From an uncultured Bacteroidales bacterium (lineage in GTDB: Bacteria > Bacteroidota > Bacteroidia > Bacteroidales > Muribaculaceae): DNA of 46,572 bases. The notes beneath the pieces are model-generated. The model was not told the DNA's origin and did not search any database. It was given only the letters and a program-made list of their open reading frames with translations. Below are positions 26,275 through 35,800 of this stretch, piece by piece; position 1 is the first letter of the stretch; every line of letters begins with the position of its first letter. The stretch lies in the NCBI GenBank assembly GCA_947072905.1, contig CAMTKF010000017.1, positions 1 to 46,572 of the forward strand. The letters run 5' to 3'. The position numbers were made by a program, and so were the translations under genes.

Positions 26275-26838
26275 ATGAAACTGCCTATTTATCTTTACGG
26301 ACATCCCGTACTTAGAAAAATATCTCAGGACATCACTCCCGAATACCCCGGTCTGAAGGAGCTGTTGGAAAATATGTATGAAACGATGTACTCATCTGAC
26401 GGCGTAGGACTCGCCGCGCCCCAGATAGGCCGCAACGACCGCATCGTGGTCATAGACGCATCGCCGCTGGCCGAGGCTTTCCCGGAGCTTGAGGGTGTTA
26501 AGCTCACCCTCATCAACCCTCGCCTCGAAGTGCTCGACGGCCAGGAAGAAACTCGCGGCGAAGGCTGCCTGAGCCTGCCCGGACTGTCGGAAAACGTAAA
26601 GAGAGTGGAGCACATACGCCTTACATGGGTTGACGAGAATTTCCAGCCCCACGACGAGGAATTCTCAGGATTCCTGGCGCGTATTATCCAACATGAGTAC
26701 GACCACCTCGAAGGCAAGGTTTACATCGACCACATATCGCCGATACGCAAACAGCTCATCCGTGCCAAGCTCAACAACATCGTAACCGGGAAAATCAGAT
26801 GCGACTATCCCGTGCGCTACGCTCCGCGCAAAAAGTAA
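26275..26838 (+). CDS. def: Peptide deformylase
   Basis: A 187-residue metalloenzyme that removes the N-formyl group from nascent proteins. All three family motifs are intact: GVGLAAPQIG (43-52), EGCLSLP with metal ligand Cys98, and QHEYDHLEG with His140, Glu141 and His144. It sits between ruvX and ettA in a translation-related cluster. Gaps are 26 nt upstream and 39 nt downstream. Confidence 0.97.
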   Translation: MKLPIYLYGHPVLRKISQDITPEYPGLKELLENMYETMYSSDGVGLAAPQIGRNDRIVVIDASPLAEAFPELEGVKLTLINPRLEVLDGQEETRGEGCLSLPGLSENVKRVEHIRLTWVDENFQPHDEEFSGFLARIIQHEYDHLEGKVYIDHISPIRKQLIRAKLNNIVTGKIRCDYPVRYAPRKK

Positions 26839-26877
26839 CGGTGATTACTCTTGTTAACAATTAATCAACCACTAATT

Positions 26878-28563
26878 ATGGCTGACGACAAAAAGATAAT
26901 TTTCTCAATGGTAGGTGTATCTAAGACCTACCCTCCACAAAAGACTGTCCTCAAGGATATCTATCTGTCATTTTTCTACGGAGCCAAAATCGGCATCATC
27001 GGTCTGAACGGTTCCGGTAAATCATCACTGCTCAAGATAATTGCCGGTATCGACAAGAATTACCAGGGCGAAGTGGTATTCTCGCCCGGTTACTCGGTAG
27101 GTTATCTGGAACAGGAGCCTCAGCTCGACCCCGAAAAGACCGTGATCGAAGTAGTGCGCGAAGGCGTGAAGCCCATCATGGACCTTTTGGCCGAATTCGA
27201 TCAGGTGAACGAAGCTTTCGCCGACCCCGAGGTGCTTGAAGACCCCGACAAGATGGAAGCTCTCATCGCCCGCCAGGCCGAACTTCAAGACAAGCTCGAC
27301 GCTGCCGATGCCTGGAACATTGATTCCAAGCTCGAACGCGCCATGGACGCCCTGCAGTGCCCGCCCGACGACCAGATAATCGACACCCTCTCGGGTGGTG
27401 AGCGCCGCCGTGTGGCTCTGTGCCGCCTGCTGCTGCAGCAACCCGACATACTGCTGCTCGACGAGCCTACCAACCACCTCGACGCCGAATCAATCGACTG
27501 GCTCGAACAGCACCTCAACCAATATCCCGGCACAGTTATCGCCATCACCCACGACCGCTACTTCCTCGACCACGTGGCCGGCTGGATTCTCGAACTCGAC
27601 CGCGGCGAAGGCATTCCATGGAAGGGCAACTACTCATCATGGCTCGACCAGAAGACCAAGCGCATGGCCCAGGAAGAAAAGCAGGCTTCAAAACGCCGCA
27701 AAACCCTCGAACGCGAGCTCGAATGGGTGCGTATGGCTCCCAAAGCACGTCAAGCCAAGGGTAAGGCTCGTCTTAAGTCATACGACGCATTGCTCAACGA
27801 AGACCAGAAGCAGAAGGAAGAACGTCTTGAAATCTTCATTCCCAACGGTCCGCGCCTTGGCAACAAGGTTATCGAAGCCACCGGCCTTGCCAAATCTTTC
27901 GGCAAGAAACACCTGTTCAGCGACCTTAACTTCTCTCTGCCCCCAAACGGCATTGTAGGTGTTATAGGCCCCAACGGTGCCGGTAAGACTACCCTGTTCC
28001 GCCTCATCATGGGTCAGGAGACTCCCGATGCCGGCTCATTTGAAGTGGGCGAAACCGTTAAAGTGGCATACGTAGACCAGCGTCACCACGACCTCATACC
28101 CGAGAAGAGCGTTTACGAAGTAATCTCGCAGGGTGTTGAATCATTCCGCATGGGCGGACGCGATGTAAATGCCCGCGCCTACCTGTCGAAGTTCAACTTC
28201 ACCGGTGCCGATCAGGAGAAGAAAATAGGAGTGCTCTCGGGTGGTGAACGCAACCGTCTGCACCTGGCCATGGCCTTGAAGGAAGAAGGCAACGTGATTC
28301 TGCTCGACGAACCTACCAACGATATTGACGTAAACACACTCCGCGCCCTTGAAGAAGGTCTTGAAGACTTCGCAGGTTGCGCCGTAGTGGTAAGTCACGA
28401 CCGTTGGTTCCTCGACCGTATCTGTACCCACATCCTGTCGTTTGAAGGAGAAGGCAAGGTAGTGTTCTACGAAGGTTCTTACTCAGACTACGAAGACTTC
28501 AAGCGCGCCCAGAACGGTGGCAAGGAACTGCCCCGCCGCCGCTACCGCAAGCTTATGGAATAG
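26878..28563 (+). CDS. ettA: Energy-dependent translational throttle protein (ABC-F)
   Basis: A 561-residue ABC-F ATPase with two nucleotide-binding domains and no TM segments. Domain 1 has Walker A GLNGSGKS (42-49), LSGGERRR (about 172) and LLLDEPTNHLD (about 192). Domain 2 has GPNGAGKTT (364-372), LSGGERNR and LLDEPTNDID. The linker (about 240-305) carries the charged EttA-type PtIM segment, ERELEWVR followed by ARQAKGKARL. EttA binds the ribosomal E site and gates the first peptide bond according to the ATP/ADP ratio. I chose ATG 26878 (MADDKK); the earlier in-frame start at 26851 adds nine unlikely residues. Confidence 0.95.
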   Translation: MADDKKIIFSMVGVSKTYPPQKTVLKDIYLSFFYGAKIGIIGLNGSGKSSLLKIIAGIDKNYQGEVVFSPGYSVGYLEQEPQLDPEKTVIEVVREGVKPIMDLLAEFDQVNEAFADPEVLEDPDKMEALIARQAELQDKLDAADAWNIDSKLERAMDALQCPPDDQIIDTLSGGERRRVALCRLLLQQPDILLLDEPTNHLDAESIDWLEQHLNQYPGTVIAITHDRYFLDHVAGWILELDRGEGIPWKGNYSSWLDQKTKRMAQEEKQASKRRKTLERELEWVRMAPKARQAKGKARLKSYDALLNEDQKQKEERLEIFIPNGPRLGNKVIEATGLAKSFGKKHLFSDLNFSLPPNGIVGVIGPNGAGKTTLFRLIMGQETPDAGSFEVGETVKVAYVDQRHHDLIPEKSVYEVISQGVESFRMGGRDVNARAYLSKFNFTGADQEKKIGVLSGGERNRLHLAMALKEEGNVILLDEPTNDIDVNTLRALEEGLEDFAGCAVVVSHDRWFLDRICTHILSFEGEGKVVFYEGSYSDYEDFKRAQNGGKELPRRRYRKLME

Positions 28564-28569
28564 AAATTA

Positions 28570-28652
28570 AAGTTTAAAATTAAAAGTTTAAAGTTGTTTG
28601 AATAACGATTTAAACTCTCCACTCTCTACTTTAAACTCTAAACTTTAAACTT
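28570..28652. repeat. AT-rich 25-bp inverted repeat
   Basis: The left arm (28570-28594, beginning AAGTTTAAAA) and the right arm (28628-28652, ending TTTAAACTT) are reverse complements at 22 of 25 positions, separated by 33 nt. The unit TTTAAA recurs several times within the arms. It lies just after the ettA stop and before a GC-rich terminator. I do not see another copy in this window. Confidence 0.7.
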
Positions 28653-28664
28653 TAAATTAAAACA

Positions 28665-28696
28665 AAACCGCCGACTCGCATTCGAGCCGGCGGTTT
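28665..28696. terminator. Bidirectional hairpin between ettA and the large secreted protein gene
   Basis: AAACCGCCG (28665-28673) pairs with CGGCGGTTT (28688-28696), with inner CTCG/CGAG around a CATT loop. Short T-rich stretches follow on both strands. It terminates the convergent ettA and 1561-residue protein transcripts. Confidence 0.8.
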
Positions 28697-28713
28697 GTGT
28701 TTTAATTTAGAAT

Positions 28714-31700
28714 TTAAAGGACAACCTTATGACCTTCTATAAGGTAGAAACCGCTTGAAAGACCTTCAATGACATTTGCACCTTCGACAGCCTTGAACGA
28801 ACGCACAAGACGGCCATCCACTGCAAATACATTTACTGTCCTTTCTGAAGGAACTGTCACAACGACATTGTGTCCCGAAACACTTACGGTAACATCATCG
28901 CTTATGCCGTCCACTGCAGAAAGCATGTAATCGCCGTTATATACCGACTTGATCTCATTGTCGTCGAGCGCACGGTTGTAGATGGTGAATTCATCGAACG
29001 AGTGGTCTGAATAGGGATCACTGCTCCATGCAGAACGGCCCAGATAGTTGGTGGTCGTAACGCCCATCTTGGCAGGAGCCACTACGTCGCCTACCTCACC
29101 CTGCGCATCGCGTGTTGATGACGCAAGCTGCGAGTTGATGTAGAGATGCATGTCATTACCCTCGCTTACAAGCGTGAGATGATTCCACTCAGAGCGATTC
29201 ATGGCCGCATGGTCAAAGCGATAGTCGAATGTACCTGCACCGCATGTGATCTTGTAGCGCATCTGGGTGTTTGATGTGGGCATAAACATCATAAATGTGC
29301 CGGTACCGCTGTTGAAGTCAAATATACGCGAGTTGTTGCCGATTTTAACCCACATGGCAATGGTGAAATCGCCGGTAAGCTCGCTTACCACACCTTCGGG
29401 AAGCACGATATGCGATTTGTCTGCGCTCGACAGCTTGATTGCCTTGCGGTTGGCATCGCGTCCTTCAACCAATTCGGGATTGCCGGCAACAGTGGCATGA
29501 TAACCGCCCCAAGAGTCCTTCAGGGTATTTTCAGCATCAAACATCAGCATGAGATGCTGGCCTTCGTCGGGACGGGCTTCGAGTACCTGCGAACTTTCGG
29601 CTGAGCCGGCAGCGTTATGGGTCTCGATAATGTAACGATAAATATTGCCGTTTTCAACATCGTAGTCAACGTAGCGGTCGCCATCTGTTACCTCTCCGCA
29701 GAACAGGAACAGACCTTCATCAGAATCCTGACGGAAAATGCGGTGGATGGCATCGTAGGCATACTTCCATGTGATGGTCACCTTGGCATCACCGCCGGCG
29801 GCAAAGGCATCTTCAATTGCATCGGGAGCTACAAGGGTCAAAGTAGACACGGTAACTGCAGTTGAATTTACATCAGCCGCTGTGCTCAGCGAGCTTACAC
29901 GATAGATATAGGCAGTGGCTACTTCAAGACCCTTGTCGGTATACTTGGTTTCTGCCATATTTTCCACAAGCACCTCAAATTCGGGCTCTACATTGGCTGA
30001 GTCGGGAGCAAGGGCGCGTTCAATCTTATAACCGCGCGCACCGCTTACCTCGTTCCATTCGAGGTTTATGATAGTTGAAGATATAGCCTTGGCAGTAACT
30101 TCGGGAGCAGCCGGGGCATTGTCGCGTACAAATGTGCATTCGCGAGAATAAGCCGATTCGGTATCCTTGTACGAGAGAGCTTTGACACGGTAAACCTGTT
30201 TGTCGGCCATGATGGAATCGGTGAATAACACTGTTCCGCCGTACACATAGTCAGTTCCGGCTACCAAAGTATCCACGGCCACCCATTCGCCGTCGTTGAG
30301 TTTGCGTTCAAGGGTATAGTTCTTACCGGTTTCACCGTTATGATCATACCACTTTATATTGATAGCCTTGAAGTCTTCAGAAATTTTATGGGTGAGCCAT
30401 GCCGGAGCAATCTTCCATGTATGTACGTATTCGTTCTCCGAACGATAGGCCAGTTTGGCCTTGTGGTCGCGGAATACCTTACCGGCGGGAGTGAGTTTGC
30501 CACCGAGTACCAGAGCGCGGGCATCCTGAACCCAGTCATACCATGCGTGACGTTCGAGATAGGGGCTTTCGTCAAGAGCCGGCAGCACGTCCTTGAGCCA
30601 TGCAATCTGCTTGGCTGAGTTTTCGGGCGAATGCGGACGGGTTATGATGGTTTCGTTGCCGTTGTCGTCAAGAATCACATTGAAGTCGGCATCGCGCTTG
30701 GGACCTTGGTTTGTGGGCCAGTTTTCGTTAGTCCAGTTTGCACCGTTGTTCCATTCGGTAATCCATACGGGACGGTAACCGAATCGTTCTGAGTTGTTTT
30801 TAATCTGGTTCTTCAGGCTGTTGCCGGTCTGTCCGTCCCAGTACATGTGATATACCACATAGTCCACGCGGTAGTTGAGTTCTTCGGCATACTGCATGAA
30901 GGTGTTGAGCCAAGCCTTGTTGAAGCTGTCGGGTGTGGGGGAGCCAAGACGCAGACCGGTACGGAACATTTCGTGCCACTGTTCTATGGCCTCTTCAGGG
31001 GTTGCGTTAGACTGGTCGGTGTGGTCGGGTTCGTTAAGACCGCTGCAATGCGAAACGTTTGTCTTGCCGGCGATATCGTTCCATCCGGGCCAACCGAGGT
31101 TCTGACGTATCATGGCATATTCAAAGTCGGTATCCATGTTGTTGCCGCCAGAGTTCCAGTCGTAATACCAGGTGCCGTCGGTGAGGTGGCAGTCGAGGTT
31201 GGCTGTACCCTTCTTGCTCACCCATTGCCAGCGGCATACACGTACAAACGAAGCAAATTCAAGGCCTTCGGGCATCTCGTTCACTTCGAGGTCGCCGTCA
31301 TTGGCTATGTAGCAACGCGAGAAGCCCGTACCGTCGGGGTTGTTAGCTATTACGCACATGTAACCGTAGGCCAGACGGAATGAACGGATATTATTATCGA
31401 AGTTCTCGCCAAGCTGTTCTGATTTACCGAGGTCATTGCCTGAGAGCTGACCGCGATAGAATATATCCTGGGCGCAATCAAATGAATCGCCTTTCAGTGC
31501 AGGCTGATTATACAGGGTAAGAGGTGTCACATCCCAGCCGCCGGGCAGTATGAGCGAACCGCTTGCATAGATGGCCACACGGTCGTGTTCGGGATCAACG
31601 GGCTGACCATTGATTGTGATTACATCTTTGTATGTGTCGAGAACCGCCGAGGGTTTCACATTTTCGAGGAACAGGTGGTTGGCAGGACCTGCAAGGTCTA

Positions 31701-33399
31701 TTTTAGAACCACCGATAAAGGGTCGCGCACCGGTAAGGTGTACCTTGGCATCGCCGGTGACCTTGGCATCGGCAAGCACGAGTGCGGGGATTGTAAGGTC
31801 GGCCGAGATTTCCATGGGCGAGAGTTCGCCTGTGGCTCCTTCTTCAAGGAAACGTGCATATACAATAACATCTGTTTCTACCGGGATTGCAAAATCAAAT
31901 GCTTTAGTAAGTTCGGCATCGGCATACCAACCTACAAAGTCGTAGCCTTCTTTCACCGGGCTTTGAGGTGCGGTCACAGTGTACTGCTCCCCGTCGGCAA
32001 AATATGATTTTGACAGGATTGAATCGCCGTCTACAAACACTACACGGTGTGCGGTTGAGTCAACCTCAATCTTGTAATTCCACGACAATGCGCGGTCTTT
32101 TGTCTCATCGGCCGACCAGCACATATAAGCTTCTTCGATATCTTCGGGAACTTCGAAATACATCTCTGCGCTTGTCCATGCACCCCACTTTGCTGTGGCT
32201 TTCTTTACCGAAGCATATTCGGTACCATTACCATCGCGGCTTGAATTGATGGCAAAAGTATGGGTAGCACCGTGATTCATATATGAGAAATCAGCCGAGA
32301 AACGGTAGATTTTATCCTTTTTCAAACCTGCAACCGGATATGAATATACATAGTTGCGCTGAACCAGGAAGAGTGTGCGTGTCTGCACACCATCGACACT
32401 GATATTGTCGCGGTATCCGTTCCAGTAGTCACCGCTGTTGTATGCCTCGTGCCACTCACATTCGGGGGTCGACACCCAGCCGAACATCGAGGGGATGTCG
32501 CCGGCAGTTCCGCGGCCGTTACCGTCCCAACCTTCCATCAGGTTGCCGTTCAGGCCTTTTCTCTCCCATTTTGCATAAAGGGTAGTATTGGCAGTAACAG
32601 TGAGCGGGAAGGTCACAGCCTGTGTCAAATCAGCATCGCTGTACCATCCTATGAAGTTATAGCCTATGCGACGGGCCAACGGAGCCTGTTGCACGGTATA
32701 TTCCTCACCTTCTACAAAGGCAATGGGCGCGGGGCCTTCGCCCTCTCCGGCATCAAAAGAAATGACAGCCACATTGCCTATCTCCACAAGCTTTACATTG
32801 TCGAGAAAGCCGCCGCGCTGCCAGTTGCTTGTTGTTGCCGACCACAGGAAGTAGCAGTTTTCTGTGGTTTCGGTCACTGCAAACCGCAGTTTGTAATCGT
32901 CAAGCTTGATTACCTTGTTGTTTCTGTTATAGTTGAACTCAGCCTTGCAGAAAGGATTGTCGCCTGCGAGGTTGTCGGCGAAATAGAAACTGTAATTGAT
33001 GTTGGTATCGCCACCGTTGCGACGCCACACCTGTCCTTGCAGTTCATACACCTTGCCGGGCTCGGGGCTGATGGGGTAAGCATACTTTACATCAGCATTT
33101 TTAAGATACAGCACAGTGGCATTGTCGTAGCCGTCGTTGCCTGCAAGGTTCTGACCGGTGCGGAAGTACGTACCCGCATCATCCGGTCCGTTGCTTGTCG
33201 TGAAGTCTGATTCAGAGCAGCCGTTGAAGCGCCAACCCACCTGATACGGTGTCTGTTTGACGCCATCCTTTACTGCCTCCATTGCTCCCTCCAACAGATT
33301 GGTCTGAGCACCCACCGTAGCCGGAATTGCGATTGCAGCAAACAATGCCGCAACCGACAGCAGGCCGGGAGCGCTCTTTTTCTTGTTGAAAAATTTCAT
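28714..33399 (-). CDS. Secreted multidomain glycoside hydrolase (Asl1-like core) with T9SS-type C-terminus
   Basis: A 1561-residue secreted protein. Order: basic signal peptide (to about residue 32); a carbohydrate-binding-like domain (about 35-210); an InlB-like repeat (about 215-285, ending TLYAKW); a second binding-like domain (about 290-450); a second InlB-like repeat (about 455-525); a hydrolase core resembling Asl1/GH128-type TIM barrels, with putative acid/base Glu790 in GLNEPD and nucleophile Glu882 in WITEWN; three FN3-like domains (about 1005-1280); a LamG domain (about 1285-1480); and a C-terminal region with FAVDGRLVRS and a LSSGFYLIEG block like T9SS type A sorting domains. The substrate is unknown, with a beta-glucan or other polysaccharide possible. 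It is monocistronic between a promoter at 33480 and the terminator at 28665. Confidence 0.85.
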   Translation of the reverse strand: MKFFNKKKSAPGLLSVAALFAAIAIPATVGAQTNLLEGAMEAVKDGVKQTPYQVGWRFNGCSESDFTTSNGPDDAGTYFRTGQNLAGNDGYDNATVLYLKNADVKYAYPISPEPGKVYELQGQVWRRNGGDTNINYSFYFADNLAGDNPFCKAEFNYNRNNKVIKLDDYKLRFAVTETTENCYFLWSATTSNWQRGGFLDNVKLVEIGNVAVISFDAGEGEGPAPIAFVEGEEYTVQQAPLARRIGYNFIGWYSDADLTQAVTFPLTVTANTTLYAKWERKGLNGNLMEGWDGNGRGTAGDIPSMFGWVSTPECEWHEAYNSGDYWNGYRDNISVDGVQTRTLFLVQRNYVYSYPVAGLKKDKIYRFSADFSYMNHGATHTFAINSSRDGNGTEYASVKKATAKWGAWTSAEMYFEVPEDIEEAYMCWSADETKDRALSWNYKIEVDSTAHRVVFVDGDSILSKSYFADGEQYTVTAPQSPVKEGYDFVGWYADAELTKAFDFAIPVETDVIVYARFLEEGATGELSPMEISADLTIPALVLADAKVTGDAKVHLTGARPFIGGSKIDLAGPANHLFLENVKPSAVLDTYKDVITINGQPVDPEHDRVAIYASGSLILPGGWDVTPLTLYNQPALKGDSFDCAQDIFYRGQLSGNDLGKSEQLGENFDNNIRSFRLAYGYMCVIANNPDGTGFSRCYIANDGDLEVNEMPEGLEFASFVRVCRWQWVSKKGTANLDCHLTDGTWYYDWNSGGNNMDTDFEYAMIRQNLGWPGWNDIAGKTNVSHCSGLNEPDHTDQSNATPEEAIEQWHEMFRTGLRLGSPTPDSFNKAWLNTFMQYAEELNYRVDYVVYHMYWDGQTGNSLKNQIKNNSERFGYRPVWITEWNNGANWTNENWPTNQGPKRDADFNVILDDNGNETIITRPHSPENSAKQIAWLKDVLPALDESPYLERHAWYDWVQDARALVLGGKLTPAGKVFRDHKAKLAYRSENEYVHTWKIAPAWLTHKISEDFKAINIKWYDHNGETGKNYTLERKLNDGEWVAVDTLVAGTDYVYGGTVLFTDSIMADKQVYRVKALSYKDTESAYSRECTFVRDNAPAAPEVTAKAISSTIINLEWNEVSGARGYKIERALAPDSANVEPEFEVLVENMAETKYTDKGLEVATAYIYRVSSLSTAADVNSTAVTVSTLTLVAPDAIEDAFAAGGDAKVTITWKYAYDAIHRIFRQDSDEGLFLFCGEVTDGDRYVDYDVENGNIYRYIIETHNAAGSAESSQVLEARPDEGQHLMLMFDAENTLKDSWGGYHATVAGNPELVEGRDANRKAIKLSSADKSHIVLPEGVVSELTGDFTIAMWVKIGNNSRIFDFNSGTGTFMMFMPTSNTQMRYKITCGAGTFDYRFDHAAMNRSEWNHLTLVSEGNDMHLYINSQLASSTRDAQGEVGDVVAPAKMGVTTTNYLGRSAWSSDPYSDHSFDEFTIYNRALDDNEIKSVYNGDYMLSAVDGISDDVTVSVSGHNVVVTVPSERTVNVFAVDGRLVRSFKAVEGANVIEGLSSGFYLIEGHKVVL

Positions 33400-33479
33400 A
33401 AAGCGCGTTTTTTAGGATTGATTTGGTTAATATTATGGTATTTAGATTGCAATTGTTTTTCAGGTACGTAACTCTTTTG

Positions 33480-33487
33480 CAAAATTA
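33480..33487 (-). promoter_or_regulatory. -7 element for the 1561-residue protein gene
   Basis: CAAAATTA on the plus strand reads TAATTTTG on the minus strand. It implies a leader of about 75 nt. A CAAA (minus-strand TTTG) is at 33515-33518, 27 nt away, longer than normal. Confidence 0.5.
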
Positions 33488-33596
33488 GGTCAGAGACACA
33501 CCATAATATTTTTCCAAATCATTATATTTTGTGCGCTTTTCAATCAATTTCGTACTTTCGCACGATTCAGAACATCTGTTGAATTATTCAGACATA

Positions 33597-34475
33597 TCAG
33601 GCAGAGCCTATTACGAGCAGTGTCAAGCCAAGCAAGAGTATCGAAAGGTCTATAAGCTTGGAGCGTACGTCTTTTTCGTGAAGGGCTATCACACCGTAGA
33701 AAAACGACACTATCACGCTGCCGCGGCGTATCATCGACACCACCGCTATCATCGAGCCGGGGATTGACAGAGCATAGAAATAAGCAAGATCGGCCACAGT
33801 GAGGAATACAGAAATAAGCACTATAGACCAGCGCCACTTCAGCGGCGTGCGGCCGGCATCGCTGTTTTTCATCAATATCAGCAATACTCCGCCCATTATA
33901 ATCAACTGATACAGCGTATACCATGCCTGCACCTCCATAGGCTCGTAGCGGCCAAGCAGGTACTTGTCGTACAACGCGCTTATTGCACCGGTGGCGGCGG
34001 CTCCTATGCTGAGCCATATCCAGCGGCTGTGCTTGAGCGAAAAGCCCTCGCGGCCCCCTATGCGGCTTATGAAGAACAATGAGAAGAAGCCGAGTATCAC
34101 ACCGCCCCATTGCAGCAGATTGAGCCTTTCTCCGAATATGAGCACCGCGCCTACCAGCACCATCACGGGGCGCGAGGCATTGATAGGACCGGCTATGGTG
34201 AGCGGCAGATGCTTTATGCTGAAATATCCAAGCAGCCACGAACTCAGCACTATCACTGCTTTGAGCACTATCTGCATGTGCCCGTGCAAGGTACCTCCAA
34301 GACCAATGTAACCCTCGGCTACATTGGAAATGATGACGGGCGACATGAGCAATGTGCAGAATAATGTATTAAGAAACAATACCTTGACCACATTGTTGCC
34401 GTTTAACGACAACTTTTTGCTCACATCATAGAAGCCAAGGCACAGCGCCGAAACTATTGCAAGAAAAACCCACAT
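33597..34475 (-). CDS. DMT-superfamily (EamA-like) transporter
   Basis: A 292-residue membrane protein with about 10 predicted TM helices in two EamA-type halves (GPINASRPVMVLVGAVLIFGERL ends the first half). I chose the start at 34475 (MWVFLAIVSAL), one base after the stop of the GlmU-like gene in TAATATG; a longer frame to 34532 would overlap that gene. The family exports or exchanges small metabolites, and the substrate is unknown. Coupling to a nucleotide-sugar-type enzyme suggests an envelope precursor or a related sugar, but this is inference. No clear terminator is seen after it. Confidence 0.85.
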   Translation of the reverse strand: MWVFLAIVSALCLGFYDVSKKLSLNGNNVVKVLFLNTLFCTLLMSPVIISNVAEGYIGLGGTLHGHMQIVLKAVIVLSSWLLGYFSIKHLPLTIAGPINASRPVMVLVGAVLIFGERLNLLQWGGVILGFFSLFFISRIGGREGFSLKHSRWIWLSIGAAATGAISALYDKYLLGRYEPMEVQAWYTLYQLIIMGGVLLILMKNSDAGRTPLKWRWSIVLISVFLTVADLAYFYALSIPGSMIAVVSMIRRGSVIVSFFYGVIALHEKDVRSKLIDLSILLLGLTLLVIGSA

Positions 34476-34476
34476 A

Positions 34477-35634
34477 TTATTTGTAACGGTCGGAGTAATC
34501 GAAAATAGCCTGATACAGGCGTTTGTAAGCATCGTTCAGCTCAATATGCCTGCGGGCCATCACCCTCGATGCTATGGTAAAGAACTCATTGAGATTCACG
34601 TTGTCGAATCCGGCAGTACCGCCTTTGAGGAACGAAGGTATGAACACACGGGGCATACCCTCGCTCACTATGTTGCAGCCTACCCCTACAGTGGTGGCGG
34701 TGTTGAACGAGGTGTTGATGGCGCTCTTGGAGTGGTCGCCCATTATCAGGCCGCAAAACTGCAGGCCGGTGCGCAGGAATCGTCCTGCCGGATAATTCCA
34801 CAGCTTGATTTCCGAATAATCGTTCTTTAGATTCGAAGCCACCGTTCCGGCTCCGAGGTTACACCATTCGCCTATTACGGCATTGCCAAGGAAACCATCA
34901 TGAGCCTTGTTGGCATAACCCTGCATCATCACATTATTAAGCTCGCCGCCTACCTTGCAGAATGGGCCGAGTGTGGTTGCGCCATACATCAGTGTGCCCA
35001 TATTGGCCTGCGAATGGCTGCAGAGCGCTATAGGGCCGCGCAGATGGCAACCCTCCATCACTGTGGCATCACGACCTATGTATATGTAGCCGTCCCTTAC
35101 ATTGAGAGTCGAGGCCAACACTGTGGCTCCCTCCTCTATAAATATACGCGAGGCATCACCTATCACAATGTTTGACTCATCGACAGGCTGCGAAACACGG
35201 CCTGCGGTAAGGCGTTCAAAGTCCTCATTGATGATTTTGCCGTTATAACCGAAAATATCATACACATGCTTCAGAGATACAATCTCGCCTGGGAATTCAA
35301 CCTCTTTGACTGTATCGTGACCTCGGCGGGCTATAAGCTGCCCTGCGTTGACAAGTGCTTCACCGGCTTCGAGCAGACGCACGGCATCGGCCAACATGCG
35401 GGTAGCCACCACATTGCCGGCAACAAATACGGTGTCGGCATCTGAATCGGGACAACCGGGAAAAAGTTCTTCGAGATAATTTTCAGTCTGCCAGAAATAT
35501 TCGCCGGGCAAGAAAGCCTGCCAGCGTTCTGCCATAGTGTTTATTCCAAGTCTTATTGCACCTACGGGACGTGTATAAGTTATCGGAAGAAGGTTTTCGC
35601 GTATTCCTTCAGGATCAAATACTACTATCTTCAT
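34477..35634 (-). CDS. GlmU-like sugar nucleotidyltransferase/acyltransferase
   Basis: A 385-residue protein of the alternative bacterial GlmU-like family found in Bacteroidetes. The N-terminal half starts MKIVVFDPEGIRENLLPITYTRPVG, a degenerate nucleotidyltransferase head with TRPVGAIRLG. The C-terminal half is a left-handed beta-helix of hexapeptide repeats (about 165-330) with NVVIGD-like turns, GAGTVASNLKNDY and GDHSKSAINTSFNT. The head lacks the usual GxGTRM loop, so pyrophosphorylase activity is uncertain. I chose ATG 35634 because the perfect promoter at 35654-35685 lies just upstream. It is the first gene of a two-gene operon with the DMT transporter. Confidence 0.85.
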   Translation of the reverse strand: MKIVVFDPEGIRENLLPITYTRPVGAIRLGINTMAERWQAFLPGEYFWQTENYLEELFPGCPDSDADTVFVAGNVVATRMLADAVRLLEAGEALVNAGQLIARRGHDTVKEVEFPGEIVSLKHVYDIFGYNGKIINEDFERLTAGRVSQPVDESNIVIGDASRIFIEEGATVLASTLNVRDGYIYIGRDATVMEGCHLRGPIALCSHSQANMGTLMYGATTLGPFCKVGGELNNVMMQGYANKAHDGFLGNAVIGEWCNLGAGTVASNLKNDYSEIKLWNYPAGRFLRTGLQFCGLIMGDHSKSAINTSFNTATTVGVGCNIVSEGMPRVFIPSFLKGGTAGFDNVNLNEFFTIASRVMARRHIELNDAYKRLYQAIFDYSDRYK

Positions 35635-35653
35635 GATTTGGTTATTTTTTTTG

Positions 35654-35685
35654 CAAAAGTACATCATTTCGACGTATCTGACAAA
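35654..35685 (-). promoter_or_regulatory. Full -33/-7 promoter for the GlmU-like/DMT operon
   Basis: On the minus strand, TTTG (35682-35685) and TACTTTTG (35654-35661) are separated by exactly 20 nt. The ATG is 19 nt past the -7 box. Confidence 0.75.
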
Positions 35686-35792
35686 TCAATCAGTCACATT
35701 GCCTGCCGTTTTGCACCGTCAGACCACATGCGCAGGTAATGTGTCACACTTTTCAAATGTGTCATTTTGCAAGCAAACAAGCACTGCAACTA

Positions 35793-35800
35793 TACTTTTG
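35793..35800 (+). promoter_or_regulatory. Additional rightward -7 element
   Basis: TACTTTTG matches TAnnTTTG, with TTTG at 35766-35769 (23-nt spacer). It lies between the arms of the AGCAAACAA/TTGTTTGCT inverted repeat and 93 nt upstream of the next -7 element. Confidence 0.4.

Noticed and set aside
33540-33600. Rightward promoter with TACTTTCG and a short open frame from 33531
   Set aside because: The -7 box has a C in place of the conserved T. The frame runs antisense into the DMT transporter gene and shows no recognisable protein.
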